Shown here: positions 36,184 through 45,916 of the stretch, piece after piece | How the letters are laid out: each line of letters starts with the position of its first letter | Position numbering within the stretch: position 1 is the first letter of the stretch | Assembly (NCBI GenBank): GCA_949320185.1 | Contig: CASGHK010000016.1 | Span: forward strand, 1-64,000 | Length of the DNA: 64,000 bases | DNA from: an uncultured Methanomicrobiales archaeon | Lineage (GTDB): Archaea; Halobacteriota; Methanomicrobia; Methanomicrobiales; Methanospirillaceae | Reading direction: 5' to 3' | Program-made: the position numbers and the translations under genes | The notes under the pieces: generated by a model | Seen by the model: the letters and a program-made list of their open reading frames with translations, nothing else | What the model was told of the DNA's origin: nothing | Databases searched by the model: none

Positions 36184-36356
36184 CGTCACTCCCGGTGCCG
36201 GGGCTGCGAATCAAATCTGACCCGCCTGCCCCGACGTACCCTCATCGGTTGGACCCCGATTGTATTAACATCGCCCGAATGTGCCCCACATCTGGAAGGG
36301 TTCATACGGGGGCACAGGGAAATGTATATTTCCTTTCGCTTCGATAATGCTGCAGA
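36184..36356. promoter_or_regulatory. Divergent spacer with Sm-gene TATA box
   Basis: Between the divergent beta-helix and Sm genes. A TATA-like element (GTATATTTCC, 36324-36333) lies about 30 bases before the Sm start, which implies a leaderless or near-leaderless Sm message. Confidence 0.5.
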
Positions 36357-36590
36357 ATGGTGAACGGGATCGTCTTACCCATTAAAAAGGTCTTCTCACT
36401 CGTGGACTCGCGGGTGACAGTCGAGATCAAGGATGAGGGACGTCAGCTCCAGGGTCGACTCGTGGCCGTGGACGAGTACCTCAACATCCACATGGACGAG
36501 ACCGTTGAACAGAACCGGGGTGCACGCAGGAACCTCGGCACGGTCGTGATCCGGGGCAACAACATCCTTACCATCGCTCCGATGGCCTGA
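36357..36590 (+). CDS. Archaeal Sm-like (LSm) RNA-binding protein
   Basis: Sm-fold protein of 77 residues. Sm1 is represented by VFSLVDSRVTVEIKDEGRQLQGRLVAVDEYLNIHMDE and Sm2 by the VVIRGNNILTIAP segment. It would form a heptameric ring that binds U-rich RNA. Its length is normal for an archaeal Sm protein. A winged-helix regulator starts 4 bases after the stop and is probably co-transcribed. Confidence 0.95.
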   Translation: MVNGIVLPIKKVFSLVDSRVTVEIKDEGRQLQGRLVAVDEYLNIHMDETVEQNRGARRNLGTVVIRGNNILTIAPMA

Positions 36591-36594
36591 ACAT

Positions 36595-36939
36595 ATGACG
36601 GCGGAGACCGAGGACGACGCGTTCGAGGTGATCCGTTCCCACCCGAAAGGGGTTCTCCAGAGCGAGCTCTGGAAGGAGCTGGGGGTGGACAGCCGTAAGT
36701 GTTCGCGTCTGGTTAAGAAACTGCTCGACGACGGGCGTGTCGAGAGAATCGAGTACCGGAGGGATGGGATCAAGACCTATGTGATCCGAGCAGCCAGGGT
36801 ACCGCCCGACCCAAACCTGCTCCTTGCCGGTAGCGAGCTGATACCCTGTGTCGCCTGTGATCAGGAGTGTGTGATCGAGGAGTGCCCACTCCTGATGGAC
36901 TGGATGTACCAGCTCGCAATTGAGGATTTCCAGGAGTAA
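36595..36939 (+). CDS. Winged-helix protein with four-cysteine C terminus
   Basis: Regulator-like protein of 114 residues. Residues about 8-67 form a winged helix-turn-helix (GVLQSELWKELGVDSRKCSR and a GRVERIEYRRDG wing). The C terminus has C85, C88, C92 and C97 in the order CVACDQECVIEEC, suited to an Fe-S cluster or zinc. Similar small HTH proteins occur in methanogens, but a target is not known. It is co-directional with the Sm gene, so redox- or metal-responsive control is a reasonable guess. Confidence 0.75.
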   Translation: MTAETEDDAFEVIRSHPKGVLQSELWKELGVDSRKCSRLVKKLLDDGRVERIEYRRDGIKTYVIRAARVPPDPNLLLAGSELIPCVACDQECVIEECPLLMDWMYQLAIEDFQE

Positions 36940-37762
36940 TTCGCCTGCTTGAGGTCCAGTACTGGATCCTTCGGCACTCTTTTCAGGGTCGTAGGGCCAT
37001 CGTCAGAAAGGAGAATCTGAAGTCGAGGATGATCGGATTTTTTGGACGAATATTTGAGGCGGTATGTACCCAGCTCCTGCCACCAGGGCCTATTCACCAG
37101 GCGTGATGATCAGTTGATCGAAGAGATGAACATCCCGGTAGTATACCTGAACTCCAATTACGTGAGATAGAACGGGAACCTCGCCGGATCGACTCTATGG
37201 TAGTTCATCTTACGTTGTCTGGGGAAAGAGAGAGTCTTCGATCCCGTTGATGTGGACCTTCCCATTGGCGAATCGTTTAGTACGGTCGATTCGCTTGTGA
37301 AAAAAGCACTAGGAGACCAGTCCAAGGTACCTTCGAGAGCGATCGGTGTCCGCCAGGCCAAGCAATCAAGGAATCACCTCAAAATTGATGCTGTTTGAAG
37401 GGGCCGGTTGGGGCGGGCAGTCAGGAGGGGAGGAGAGCTCGATAAAGGGCTCGGGTCACGTGTCAGACCCGGATTTCTCCGGCCTTTCGCCATCGACAGC
37501 GAAGGGGCCTCTATGCTCAGCGACCAGCCGGAATGATACATGATAACGGTGCGTTCCGCGAGATAGGTGCCTTTGAAAGAGAGATCCGGAAAGATTCGAG
37601 TTCGGTCGATGAGGAGAACGAATCGATGACATCATCCAAGGAAAAGGGAGTGGCAAGACCCGTGCCACCTGCGGTTCCCTGACGGAGAAGCGAACGTCGA
37701 GGTTTGAAGGCATCAGCCCCTGAGACCCGGCGGGCACTCTTCAATGCCGACCGGACGAGAGT
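36940..37762. other. Gene-poor region, includes a transposase remnant
   Basis: About 820 bases without an intact gene. 37135-37372 is a decayed transposase fragment (listed separately). The flanks (36940-37134, 37373-37762) are lower in GC than neighbouring genes and hold only short frames without protein character. No RNA gene was recognised. This looks like the scar of an old insertion. Confidence 0.5.
37135..37372 (-). pseudogene. ISXO2/IS1595-type transposase remnant (copy 2)
   Basis: Minus-strand reading gives the C-terminal blocks of an ISXO2-like transposase: NGKVHINGIED (near 37255-37290) followed, after a frame break, by FPFYLT, an in-frame stop, and LEFRY (near 37145-37180). The DNA is alignable by eye to the end of the remnant near 18.7 kb: both have a GCGGACAC-GATCG start, ACGATTCGCCAA-GGGA, and a TCAACG-GATCGAAG stretch. 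The N-terminal two-thirds is missing, so the element is dead. Confidence 0.7.
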
Positions 37763-38035
37763 TCAGACCTCCGGGTCAACCCCGTTCCTTGACCGTGGAA
37801 TGAACCTTTTGCCGAACGCTGTAATCTCATCCTTCTTTTTCTGCAGATCGACATCGGACCAGGGACGGGACGTGATCGGACATCCGCCTTCCTGGACCAG
37901 AACGAAAGCCCGGCGGCCCATCAGGATAAGGAGGACAAGACCGACCCCGGTGATGATCAGGAGCAGAAGTCCGATTCCGAGCACCGCCATCCTGGCGATG
38001 CTCAGGGCGAAACGTAGGTCATCAATCAGGAACAT
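37763..38035 (-). CDS. Small single-helix membrane protein
   Basis: Protein of 90 residues with one long hydrophobic stretch (about 15-41, GIGLLLLIITGVGLVLLIL) and a basic C terminus. No family was recognised. A GGAG motif lies about 10 bases before the ATG at 38035, which supports translation. It is isolated between the transposase scar and the secreted propeller protein. Confidence 0.55.
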   Translation of the reverse strand: MFLIDDLRFALSIARMAVLGIGLLLLIITGVGLVLLILMGRRAFVLVQEGGCPITSRPWSDVDLQKKKDEITAFGKRFIPRSRNGVDPEV

Positions 38036-38378
38036 GGTAGATCATCTCCAGATGGAGTTCAACAGGAGTTGGACGTTCCCGTGTAATTTAGCCTTTCTGG
38101 TTCTACATCCCGGTCGAGGCATGGACTTCAGGGTCGATCAGCCTGATAGATCGGTCCCTGTCGGCCCTCAAACCGTGCCTGCATCAATCCTCTCCATTCC
38201 CGAGCAAACCCCGCCAGCATCGACTTTCACCATCTCCCTCGACACTGGGCATCGACAGATCAGCCATCGAGGATGGGTCAGATCTCGCCACCGCTCGAAC
38301 CGGCATTGGAATGGCCGATAGAGCCACCCCCTGCCCCCCCGGATCCGGATTCGGCCGACGTTGTCCCGGGAACACTGA
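38036..38378. other. Intergenic stretch, nothing recognised
   Basis: About 340 bases containing a C-rich tract near 38325-38345 and no credible gene on either strand. It lies downstream of the propeller gene and upstream of the small membrane gene. Confidence 0.4.
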
Positions 38379-40649
38379 TCAGGGTGCGGTTGAGAACCGC
38401 AACAGGTCGAAGTTCAGGCGGTTGACCCCCTCGAACGAGATGGTCACGACATGACGACCTGGTGTGAGTTGGAGCGGGGCCTGTGCGGAAAACTCCTGGT
38501 AGTTCAGCCACCCGCCTGTTGAGTCCACCCGGACCGTGCCACGGGGGGCCCCATCCACCTGGACGGTGATGGTCTTCGTGATAGGCTCGGGGTTTGCGAC
38601 GCGAAGGGCAAGGGTACGATTACCGGTGACGGGAGCGTCGACCGAGTAGTTCAGGAACTCTCCTGGACGGATCCACCCCACGTTGTACTCGGTCCCGATC
38701 AGCTCGATGTCGACCGCATCAAAACGATAGACGCCTCCTTCGTTCGCCAGGGTTGCGTCCCAGTAACCGCCCACGTCGTAGTCCTCTGCCTGGACGATCC
38801 CGGGCAGGTGATGCGCAGTTGGATAGGGTTCGTTGCTGCCGATCGAGGGCGTTATCGTCACTCTGGCTGTAACCGCCGGAGTAACGGTGAGGGACGGGAT
38901 TGGAGTTGCCGTTGGCATCGGTGTTTCGTTCGTGACCACTATCGTCTGCTCTACGGTCGACGTCTCGTGCGTGGACGAGTTCGATGCCTCGAGGACAAGG
39001 GTGTACGTCCTGGGCTGAATAAAGACGTAGATCGGGGTCTCACCGGACAGCGTGTCGACAACCTCTTCGTCGAGAAGGATAACCCAGTCGAGCCTGTCGT
39101 ACGGACCGCTCGTTGTTGAGTTGAACCGGACCACGAGCGGGGCGGGGCCCCTCTGGGGGGTAGCGGAAAATCCGGCGGTGATCGTATCGTTCGATGGCGG
39201 AGTGACAAAAGGTGTCGGTTCCGTTGAGGTCGGTGACGGAGATGGTGTCGAACAGGTCGGAGATGCAGGGATATCAGTTGGAGAGGTCGTCGGTACAGGG
39301 GTGATGACCGGGTTGCCCAGGGTATTGAAGAGCCAGATCACGTCGGCGAAGTCGATTCGGCCATTTTTGTTGTAGTCGAATGCTGTCTTCGGCTGGTTCG
39401 CCTCGATCCATGCCATCTGGTTGAAGAAGAGTATCACATCGACGAAATCCCGCCTGCCATTGCCGTTCAGGTCATCGTACGTGCCGTCGTGATCCGGATC
39501 GGTCGGCGGTCCTGATGCTCCAGGAACACGTGTCACGGTGGGTTTCGAAACCCCCCTCGCATATCGCAGGTCACCGGTGCTGTAATTAAAATACGAGATT
39601 CGCGGCATCCCGGCCGAATCGAGCGCGAGCGATGTCCACATCCCGACCTCTCCCTCCGAATCCACCCGTTCGGAATGCCAGCCCGAGGCGTCACGCCAAA
39701 CGAACTTCAGGTCGTCGTTCGTGTCATCGAAGTAGCTGATCCGGGGCTGACCGGACCCATCGAGCGCAAGTGAGGCGAAGAACCCGACCCATCCATCCGC
39801 GTCAACGACCTCATTGTGCCAGCCCGCGCCGTCGCGCCACGCGTACTTCAGGTCGTCCCTGGTGTCGTCCGAGTCATCGAAATAGCCGATATGCGGGTTT
39901 CCGTTACCATCGAGGGCGAGCGACGAGCACTTTCCCACGTAACCCTCGGCATCCACAGTCTCCGTGTGCCAGCCCGTCCCGTCGCGCCACGCGTACTTGA
40001 GATCATCGGACCATTCGAAAAGGTAGCTGATGCGCGGATTGCCGCCTCCGTCAAGGGCGAGGGAAGTGTACCACCCGACGATCCCTTTTGCATCCACCAC
40101 CTCGGTGTGCCAGCTTGCACCATCGCGAGAGGCGTACTTCAGGTCGGTGTTGGTGTAATCGAAGTAACTGATCCGCGGATTTCCGTTTCCGTCCAGTGCG
40201 AGGGAGGAGTAGCCCCCTACGTTCCCGGAGGAGTCCACGACTTCGGTACACCAGCCCGTGGCGTTGCGCTGGGCGTACTTAAGGTCGCCGTTCGTCGAGT
40301 CGTAGTAACTGATCCGCGGAAGGCCGGCAGCATCCAGCGCCAGCGAGGTGTACCAGCCGACCTGGCCTTCTGTGTCGACCGTCTCGGTATGCCAGCCCGT
40401 GCCGTCCCGCCATGCGTACTTCAGGTCGGCGTTCGTATCATCGTAATAGCTGACCCGGGGGTTTCCCGCGCCGTCCAGCGCAAGCGAGGTGAAGAAGCCC
40501 ACCCGACCCACCGAATCCACCGTCTCGATCTGCCAGTCGAACGCAGAGACGATCCCCGAACCGAGCGTGAATAAAAGCACGAACGAGAGAAAGGCGAGCG
40601 GAAGGCGCAGGGAGCAGGTCCGCGCCGTCCGTCCGGCACAGGCAATCAC
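38379..40649 (-). CDS. Secreted modular protein: seven-repeat propeller, dockerin-like, PKD, CBM6-like
   Basis: Exported protein of 756 residues. The signal peptide is 1-36. Residues 39-366 are seven repeats of about 47 residues following the pattern W-x2-E-x-VD-x2-G-x-VG, SLALD-x2-G-x-PRISY, then DLKYA and RDGTG, as expected for a seven-bladed beta-propeller. Next comes a dockerin-like calcium-binding pair (384-445; [12 protein letters not shown] and [12 protein letters not shown]), a Thr/Pro linker, a PKD domain (490-575), a second linker and a C-terminal CBM6-like domain (608-754, from IVQAEDYD to the end). It is probably a surface or cell-adhesion protein; no catalytic domain is visible. 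Confidence 0.88.
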   Translation of the reverse strand: MIACAGRTARTCSLRLPLAFLSFVLLFTLGSGIVSAFDWQIETVDSVGRVGFFTSLALDGAGNPRVSYYDDTNADLKYAWRDGTGWHTETVDTEGQVGWYTSLALDAAGLPRISYYDSTNGDLKYAQRNATGWCTEVVDSSGNVGGYSSLALDGNGNPRISYFDYTNTDLKYASRDGASWHTEVVDAKGIVGWYTSLALDGGGNPRISYLFEWSDDLKYAWRDGTGWHTETVDAEGYVGKCSSLALDGNGNPHIGYFDDSDDTRDDLKYAWRDGAGWHNEVVDADGWVGFFASLALDGSGQPRISYFDDTNDDLKFVWRDASGWHSERVDSEGEVGMWTSLALDSAGMPRISYFNYSTGDLRYARGVSKPTVTRVPGASGPPTDPDHDGTYDDLNGNGRRDFVDVILFFNQMAWIEANQPKTAFDYNKNGRIDFADVIWLFNTLGNPVITPVPTTSPTDIPASPTCSTPSPSPTSTEPTPFVTPPSNDTITAGFSATPQRGPAPLVVRFNSTTSGPYDRLDWVILLDEEVVDTLSGETPIYVFIQPRTYTLVLEASNSSTHETSTVEQTIVVTNETPMPTATPIPSLTVTPAVTARVTITPSIGSNEPYPTAHHLPGIVQAEDYDVGGYWDATLANEGGVYRFDAVDIELIGTEYNVGWIRPGEFLNYSVDAPVTGNRTLALRVANPEPITKTITVQVDGAPRGTVRVDSTGGWLNYQEFSAQAPLQLTPGRHVVTISFEGVNRLNFDLLRFSTAP
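39552..40535 (-). repeat. Seven tandem coding repeats of about 141 bases
   Basis: The DNA encodes seven consecutive units of about 47 codons. The nucleotide sequence is similar enough between units (for example GTGTGCCAGCCC and GCGTACTTCAGGTCG recurring on the plus strand) to suggest recent duplication or conversion. Unit five has a four-residue insertion (DDTR), and unit four has a changed loop (LFEWSDD). Confidence 0.85.
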
Positions 40650-40763
40650 AACAAGTTTTCTCCAGGCGTGGCAATAAAACCTGCCGAGCGTACAGGAACC
40701 AGGGTCGCAGGAGAGCGTATACCTGTGAATAGTGGTCGAGGGAGTCCGGGTCCCGGGTCCAGA

Positions 40764-43178
40764 TCAGAATCCCCATTGGGACAGGTTTGTCCTCGATGGG
40801 TCCACGTCGGCCCACTCCCAGCCGAGCGCCTCGATGATTCGAGAGATCGGCTGTCGGATAGTCTTGTCGAGCATGGTCTCCCAGTCGACGACAAATTCTG
40901 TGGGAACCTGATCCGGGTACTCGAAGGCGATCACATCCGTCTTTGGGTACTTCGCGGTCACGTTCTTGATATAGAGCCGCTTCGGCTTCGAGCCCCGACC
41001 GAACGAGGTCCCGAGGTGCTGGTTCGCGTATTTCGCCCCCCGAATGTGGGCGTCGTCGTTTTCGTACGCGTCGAGTGCCTTGCCGATCCCACCGGGGATC
41101 CCGACCATGTCGAGCGGGTAGCCCCCGGCCCGGTAGGTCTTGATCACATCACCCAGGTAGGCCTTGATCGCGTCGTACCCTGCTCCCTTGAGGATCATCT
41201 CCATCACACGCCCCTGGACCTCCTTCGTGATCGCCGGCGAGTCCGAGCGGCGGAGCTCGAACCCGACCACGTCCACCTCGTCGACGTCCTTGCCTTCCTT
41301 CCAGACCAGGTGGCCCGCGTACCGCTTCTTTCGTCCTGCCTGGAAGAAACGCCGGTAGATCTTCTCGAACTTTATCGAGAAGTAGTGCTGCTCCGCGTTG
41401 AGCGTCTCGCGTGCGAAGTCCCCGTACGAGGCATTGAGCGCCGTCTCGATCGCTCGTGCGGCTGCGATCGTCGCCTCTTTCTCCATCACGGGAAGGCCGA
41501 TCATGCACGAGTCCGTATCTCCGTAAAGGACCCTGTACCCCAGCGACTCGATCACCGTGCGGGTGTGCTCTATGATCGCCCGACCCACTGAGGTGACGGC
41601 AGACCCGATCTCACGGTCGTAGAGCCGGAACCGAACATACCCTGAGACCCCGTAGTAGGAGTTCATGATCACCTTGATCACGTTCTGCTGGAGGTCGAGG
41701 AGGTGATATTCCGGCGAACCGAAGGGATGAGTGTTCCGTAGACGCTTCCGCTCGTCTCGCTCCTCGAGGAGCTCGGCGATGATCGCCCTGGTCAGCCCAT
41801 CGGGATGGGCTCGGAACCGAACACCATTCGGGGCGACCAGTTCGCCCTTCGGATCTTTCGTCTCGGGCGAGGCGTTGATCGTCATCATCGCCATCGGGTA
41901 GAGGGACTTCAGGTCCAGCACGACCACGTTCTCCCTTACTCCCCGCGATGGATCGAAGACGGTCGCCCCCTCGAACTCCTCGGCGACGATCGCCCCCTTC
42001 GACGGCAGGATGAACCGGCCGAAGGACTTGCGCAGGATAAAGACATCCACAACCTGCGACGAGTTGATCGACCGATCGAGCGGGCAACCGACATACCGGG
42101 CGATCTCGCGGTAGAACTCGATTATACTGTCTTTCCGGTTGATCCCGACGCAGAGCTCGACGTCCTTGATGTTGTACTCCACCAGTAATCGGGGGTCCTC
42201 GCGCCAGAGCCCGGCGATCGTCCCGGTGTACCGAACCTTGGTCTCGCCAAGCTCGAGCTGGGCGATCGCATCGAGCCGGTAGGACTCTCGTTTCTGGAGG
42301 TGCACCTTCTTGTACGCCTCAAGAAGGTCGAAGATCACTCGACCCCGGAGTGGATTCCGATCGGTCGACCCTGGGAGCCGGGCGAGAGCGTCGGACGGAC
42401 GAAGCCCGAGCCGAATCATCCGGTCAAATATGTAGGGAATGTCGAACTCCGCCACGTTCCAGCCCGAGACTACGTCGGGATCGGTCCGCTGCACGTACTC
42501 CGAGAGGCCGGCGAAAAGCCCGATCTCCGAATCATAGACACAGAGTGTATGACCTTCCGACTGGACGCAGGCGTTGTTCAGGCCCTGGGCGAGCGCCGCC
42601 TGATCGATCGATGTCTCTTTCGGCCGGAGCAGGAAGGTGGTGTAGTGGTCCTCGTACGAGTCGTGGCATGTGATGCAGATCACCTGGTCCCGATTCGGGT
42701 CAGGGAAACCGTGCTCGTCCTCGCACTCGATATCGATCAGGCAGACCCGCGCGGGGACATCGAGGCTCGATGGCTCAACAACGCTCACGTCGGGGTTGCT
42801 GGAGGGGGCCCGACAACCTGCCCTCAGACCGGTGTCGACCAGGAAACGGGTCGTAAATGGAATATCGGCCTCGTAGTGGTCATAGCCCGATCGGAGATCC
42901 CGAACATCCCCCGGTCGGAGCGTGTAAAGACGACGAAGTCTCTCTCCCCTGATCGACTGGTAGGTGGTCCCATCCTCGAGGGTGAGAATCCCCGTCCGAG
43001 TGGCGCTCTCCGCCTGGTCTTCAGGCACGTAGAAGTACGGCCGAAACCCGGTCACCTGGAGATGGACAGGGTTACGGGAACGGTCCCGCCCGAAGACATG
43101 GACCGTGGTGCCGACCGGGGTGGCAGAGTACTCCACCTGTGTAATGGCGCATTCGACCGGCCCGTCATCGATGGTCAT
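40764..43178 (-). CDS. polB: Family B DNA polymerase
   Basis: Replicative-type family B polymerase of 804 residues. The 3'-5' exonuclease motifs are DIECED (Exo I), WNVAEFDIPY (Exo II) and YNIKDVELC (Exo III). The polymerase motifs are DLKSLYP (A), IMNSYYGVSGY (B) and YGDTDSCM (C). The ATG at 43178 starts the family alignment (the open frame continues to 43610 on the strand opposite neighbouring sequence). It probably works beside polymerase D, as in most Euryarchaeota. It starts 4 bases from the end of the malate dehydrogenase gene and is likely co-transcribed. Confidence 0.95.
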   Translation of the reverse strand: MTIDDGPVECAITQVEYSATPVGTTVHVFGRDRSRNPVHLQVTGFRPYFYVPEDQAESATRTGILTLEDGTTYQSIRGERLRRLYTLRPGDVRDLRSGYDHYEADIPFTTRFLVDTGLRAGCRAPSSNPDVSVVEPSSLDVPARVCLIDIECEDEHGFPDPNRDQVICITCHDSYEDHYTTFLLRPKETSIDQAALAQGLNNACVQSEGHTLCVYDSEIGLFAGLSEYVQRTDPDVVSGWNVAEFDIPYIFDRMIRLGLRPSDALARLPGSTDRNPLRGRVIFDLLEAYKKVHLQKRESYRLDAIAQLELGETKVRYTGTIAGLWREDPRLLVEYNIKDVELCVGINRKDSIIEFYREIARYVGCPLDRSINSSQVVDVFILRKSFGRFILPSKGAIVAEEFEGATVFDPSRGVRENVVVLDLKSLYPMAMMTINASPETKDPKGELVAPNGVRFRAHPDGLTRAIIAELLEERDERKRLRNTHPFGSPEYHLLDLQQNVIKVIMNSYYGVSGYVRFRLYDREIGSAVTSVGRAIIEHTRTVIESLGYRVLYGDTDSCMIGLPVMEKEATIAAARAIETALNASYGDFARETLNAEQHYFSIKFEKIYRRFFQAGRKKRYAGHLVWKEGKDVDEVDVVGFELRRSDSPAITKEVQGRVMEMILKGAGYDAIKAYLGDVIKTYRAGGYPLDMVGIPGGIGKALDAYENDDAHIRGAKYANQHLGTSFGRGSKPKRLYIKNVTAKYPKTDVIAFEYPDQVPTEFVVDWETMLDKTIRQPISRIIEALGWEWADVDPSRTNLSQWGF

Positions 43179-43182
43179 CGTT

Positions 43183-44049
43183 TCAGATAGGAAGGCCTGC
43201 GCAGAGGCTTCCGAGGAAGGCGCCTGCCTCCTGCATTCGAGCTGATTCCCACGGGTCGAGAGTCCACTCCTCGATCCGCCGCGCCCCCTCTCGACCGACC
43301 TCGGCAGGGACTGCCATCGAACAGCCCTCGATCCCGTACTCGCCCTCGAGGGCGACGGCGCATGGGACGACCACGCGCTGGTCCTCGATAACCGCACGGA
43401 GCAGGGAGACGATGTGGACGGCGGGCCCAAAGACCGTGCCCCCTTTCCCCTGCAATACCTGCATGGATGCGGTCTGCAGACCTTTGAGGATCTCCTCCCG
43501 CAGAACCACGGGAACATCGGGGGCAGCACGTGAAAAGACCGGGACCTGGTGGTCCCCGTGCTCCCCGAGTACAGTGCCGGTCTTCCCCAGTCCTCGCTCA
43601 CGGAGCGCAAGGGCGAACCGGGCGGAATCGAGCTGCCCGCCGAACCCGATCACCCGTGACCGGTCGAACCCTGACTTCCGGGAGATATAGTACGCGTTCG
43701 CATCCGCTGGGTTGGTGACAGCGACCAGGACACCTGAGAACCGGTTCAGCGCCTGGAGGCACTCATCCGCAACCGGGAGGTTCGCTGCGAGCAGGTCGGC
43801 CCGGGACTTGATGTTTGGATTCCGCGGAGATCCGGCGGCAAATACCCCGACATCGGCTTCTGAGGCGTCTGAAAGGTCGGTCGAGATCATGAGATCGAGG
43901 CCCGTGTGCTGAAGATCGAGCACCTGGGCGTGAAGGAAGGGGGCGATTGCATCGTGGAGGACGAGTTCATCCACGAGCCCGGTCGCTGCCGCTAAGAATG
44001 CCACCTCGCCGCCGATCCGGCCGGCTCCCATCACGCATAGCCTGGTCAT
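43183..44049 (-). CDS. mdh: Malate dehydrogenase (LDH/MDH superfamily)
   Basis: NAD(P)-dependent 2-hydroxyacid dehydrogenase of 288 residues. Residues 1-30 contain the dinucleotide-binding MGAGRIGGEVAF; the catalytic histidine is in GEHGDHQVP and the partner Asp-x2-Arg in GGQLDSARF. An Arg follows the active-site loop (AAGSPRNPN), which favours malate over lactate. It supplies or uses oxaloacetate in the incomplete reductive TCA pathway of methanogens. It is upstream of polB on the same strand and divergent from pyrD. Confidence 0.9.
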   Translation of the reverse strand: MTRLCVMGAGRIGGEVAFLAAATGLVDELVLHDAIAPFLHAQVLDLQHTGLDLMISTDLSDASEADVGVFAAGSPRNPNIKSRADLLAANLPVADECLQALNRFSGVLVAVTNPADANAYYISRKSGFDRSRVIGFGGQLDSARFALALRERGLGKTGTVLGEHGDHQVPVFSRAAPDVPVVLREEILKGLQTASMQVLQGKGGTVFGPAVHIVSLLRAVIEDQRVVVPCAVALEGEYGIEGCSMAVPAEVGREGARRIEEWTLDPWESARMQEAGAFLGSLCAGLPI

Positions 44050-44163
44050 TGGGGGTACTATTCGCGGCGCTCCTAATAGAATGCCACTCTAATGGGGCGC
44101 GAGATCGAGGGATCATCGGGCCACGGGAGTCTCCCCGCAACGCTCATCATCCTCCAGGGTGAG

Positions 44164-45060
44164 ATGATCCGCATGCTCACGCTCAGGCCGGGTCCGGTCG
44201 ACGTCGGCGGCGTCCAGCTCAGAAATCACCTGGTCCTCGCGGCCGGAGTCCTTGGGACGACCGGTGCCTCGCTCGCCCGCCAGCTCAGGAACGGGGCGGG
44301 GGGTGTGGTAACCAAGTCGATCGGTCCTGTCCCATTGCCCGGACATGCCGGCCCCTGCCTCGTCCCGTTGGAGAACGGGGTGTTGAACGCGATGGGCCTT
44401 CCCAACCCGTCCTCGGAGTTTCGGAAGGAGCTCAATGCTGTCGACAATGAGCCCGTCATCGTATCGATCTTCGGTGGCTCGCCAGAAGAGTTCGCCACTG
44501 TCGGGAGCTGGTTCGTCGAGAGGGCACACGGACTCGAACTGAACCTCTCCTGTCCCCATGCCGCCGGATACGGTGCCGCCCTCGGCACCGACCCCAGTAT
44601 GGTCGAAGAGTGCACGCGTGCGGTGGTGCGGCTCGGCCTCCCGGTCTGGGTCAAGCTGACCCCGAATGTCACGGATATCTCTTCCATCGGCCATGCGGCC
44701 GAGAGGGGGGGAGCAAGCGCCCTCGTCGCGATCAACACGGTACGCGCGATGCGGATCTCGACCGGCCTTCGCCGGCCCATGCTCGGAAACCGCTATGGCG
44801 GGCTGTCGGGTCGAGCGATCTTCCCGATCGCCGTCCGATGCGTCTACGAACTCTTCGAGTCCTGCTCTCTCCCGATCATCGGGTGCGGAGGGATCTCGAC
44901 CGCTGAGGACGTTCTCGAGATGATGATGGCCGGCGCGTCTGCGGTCGAGATCGGCTCCGCGACACTCAAGGATCCCATTGTCTTCTCGACGATTGCAGAG
45001 AACCTCTACGCAGACGACGGCCTCGAACTGTCCGAGATCGTGGGGTGCGCGCATGCCTGA
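44164..45060 (+). CDS. pyrD: Dihydroorotate dehydrogenase, catalytic subunit (type 1B)
   Basis: FMN enzyme of pyrimidine synthesis oxidising dihydroorotate, about 298 residues from the ATG at 44164 (a longer frame is open from 44092 but does not align). Motifs include a GGVVTKSIG segment, ELNLSCPHAAGYG with the catalytic Cys, KLTPNVTDI, and IGCGGIST for FMN phosphate. It overlaps pyrK by 8 bases, the expected partner of class 1B enzymes that pass electrons through a flavin/[2Fe-2S] subunit. Confidence 0.94.
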   Translation: MIRMLTLRPGPVDVGGVQLRNHLVLAAGVLGTTGASLARQLRNGAGGVVTKSIGPVPLPGHAGPCLVPLENGVLNAMGLPNPSSEFRKELNAVDNEPVIVSIFGGSPEEFATVGSWFVERAHGLELNLSCPHAAGYGAALGTDPSMVEECTRAVVRLGLPVWVKLTPNVTDISSIGHAAERGGASALVAINTVRAMRISTGLRRPMLGNRYGGLSGRAIFPIAVRCVYELFESCSLPIIGCGGISTAEDVLEMMMAGASAVEIGSATLKDPIVFSTIAENLYADDGLELSEIVGCAHA

Positions 45061-45823
45061 GCCGACGGTGGTGACGATCGAAGAGGTGATCTACGAGACG
45101 CCGTCTATCCGGACGATCGTCTTCGATCATCAATTTTCGTTCGAACCCGGGCAGTTCGTGATGGTATGGGTTCCCGGGGTGGACGAGGTCCCGATGGCCC
45201 TCTCCTCGTCGCGCTCGATCTCGGTTCAGCGAGTCGGAGAAGCCACGGAAGCGCTCTGCGCCCTGGAACCGGGGGCGAGAATAGGTATTCGTGGCCCGCT
45301 CGGCAGGGGTTTCCCTATGAAAGGACCCGTCCTGGCGGTCGCTGGCGGGATCGGGGCCGCGCCTCTCCTCCCCCTTGCAGCCAATGGGCAGGCGACCACA
45401 TTCCTGCTCGGCTCAAGGACGGCGTCCGAGCTCCCGTTCAGGGAGAGACTCGGTCGAATGACAGACCTGCGGGTGGCGACCGACGACGGTACAGCAGAGT
45501 ATCATGGATTCGTTCCGGTTCTTCTGGAGTTTGTCGACCTCGACGCCTTCGAGGCGGTCTGTGTCTGCGGCCCGGAACCGATGATGGTTGCAGTGCGGGA
45601 CCGGCTCATGACCGCAGGAATGCTCGAGAAGTCATACTTCTCACTCCACCGGCACATGAAGTGCGGGGTCGGCCTCTGCGGCTCCTGTGTGATTGACCCG
45701 GACGGGCTCTGCGTCTGCCGTGACGGGCCGGTTTTCTCGGGACCCATTCTCCTGGACAGCGAAATGGGTCGGCATACCCGGGATGCCTCCGGCCGACAGA
45801 ACCCCTTTAAGCGGTCGGGATAA
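45053..45823 (+). CDS. pyrK: Dihydroorotate dehydrogenase electron-transfer subunit PyrK
   Basis: FAD/[2Fe-2S] subunit of 256 residues of the ferredoxin reductase family. The FAD-binding segment FEPGQFVMVW is near the N terminus, a VAGGIGAAPLL nucleotide-binding loop lies in the middle, and the iron-sulfur cysteines are in MKCGVGLCGSC plus a later CVC. The ATG at 45053 lies inside the end of pyrD. Electrons from dihydroorotate leave through this subunit to NAD or another carrier. Confidence 0.93.
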   Translation: MPEPTVVTIEEVIYETPSIRTIVFDHQFSFEPGQFVMVWVPGVDEVPMALSSSRSISVQRVGEATEALCALEPGARIGIRGPLGRGFPMKGPVLAVAGGIGAAPLLPLAANGQATTFLLGSRTASELPFRERLGRMTDLRVATDDGTAEYHGFVPVLLEFVDLDAFEAVCVCGPEPMMVAVRDRLMTAGMLEKSYFSLHRHMKCGVGLCGSCVIDPDGLCVCRDGPVFSGPILLDSEMGRHTRDASGRQNPFKRSG

Positions 45824-45833
45824 TACTCTGCCG

Positions 45834-45846
45834 CATATTTTTAATC
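45834..45846 (+). promoter_or_regulatory. TATA box of the mat-his operon
   Basis: CATATTTTTAATC lies about 70-80 bases before the mat start in a short AT-rich spacer. A start of transcription near 45865-45870 would give a leader of about 50 bases carrying the GAGG ribosome-binding site. Confidence 0.5.
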
Positions 45847-45916
45847 GCTTGTATGCACAGCTCTTATGAATACGTTCAGAGGGGTTCAACCATCCCCACG
45901 GACGATGAGGAACTTC

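Noticed and set aside
36190-36260. GC-rich stretch considered as a tRNA gene
   Set aside because: No acceptor stem or T-arm pairing could be drawn on either strand.
43179-43610. N-terminal extension of DNA polymerase B
   Set aside because: It overlaps the malate dehydrogenase gene in another frame and has no polymerase similarity.
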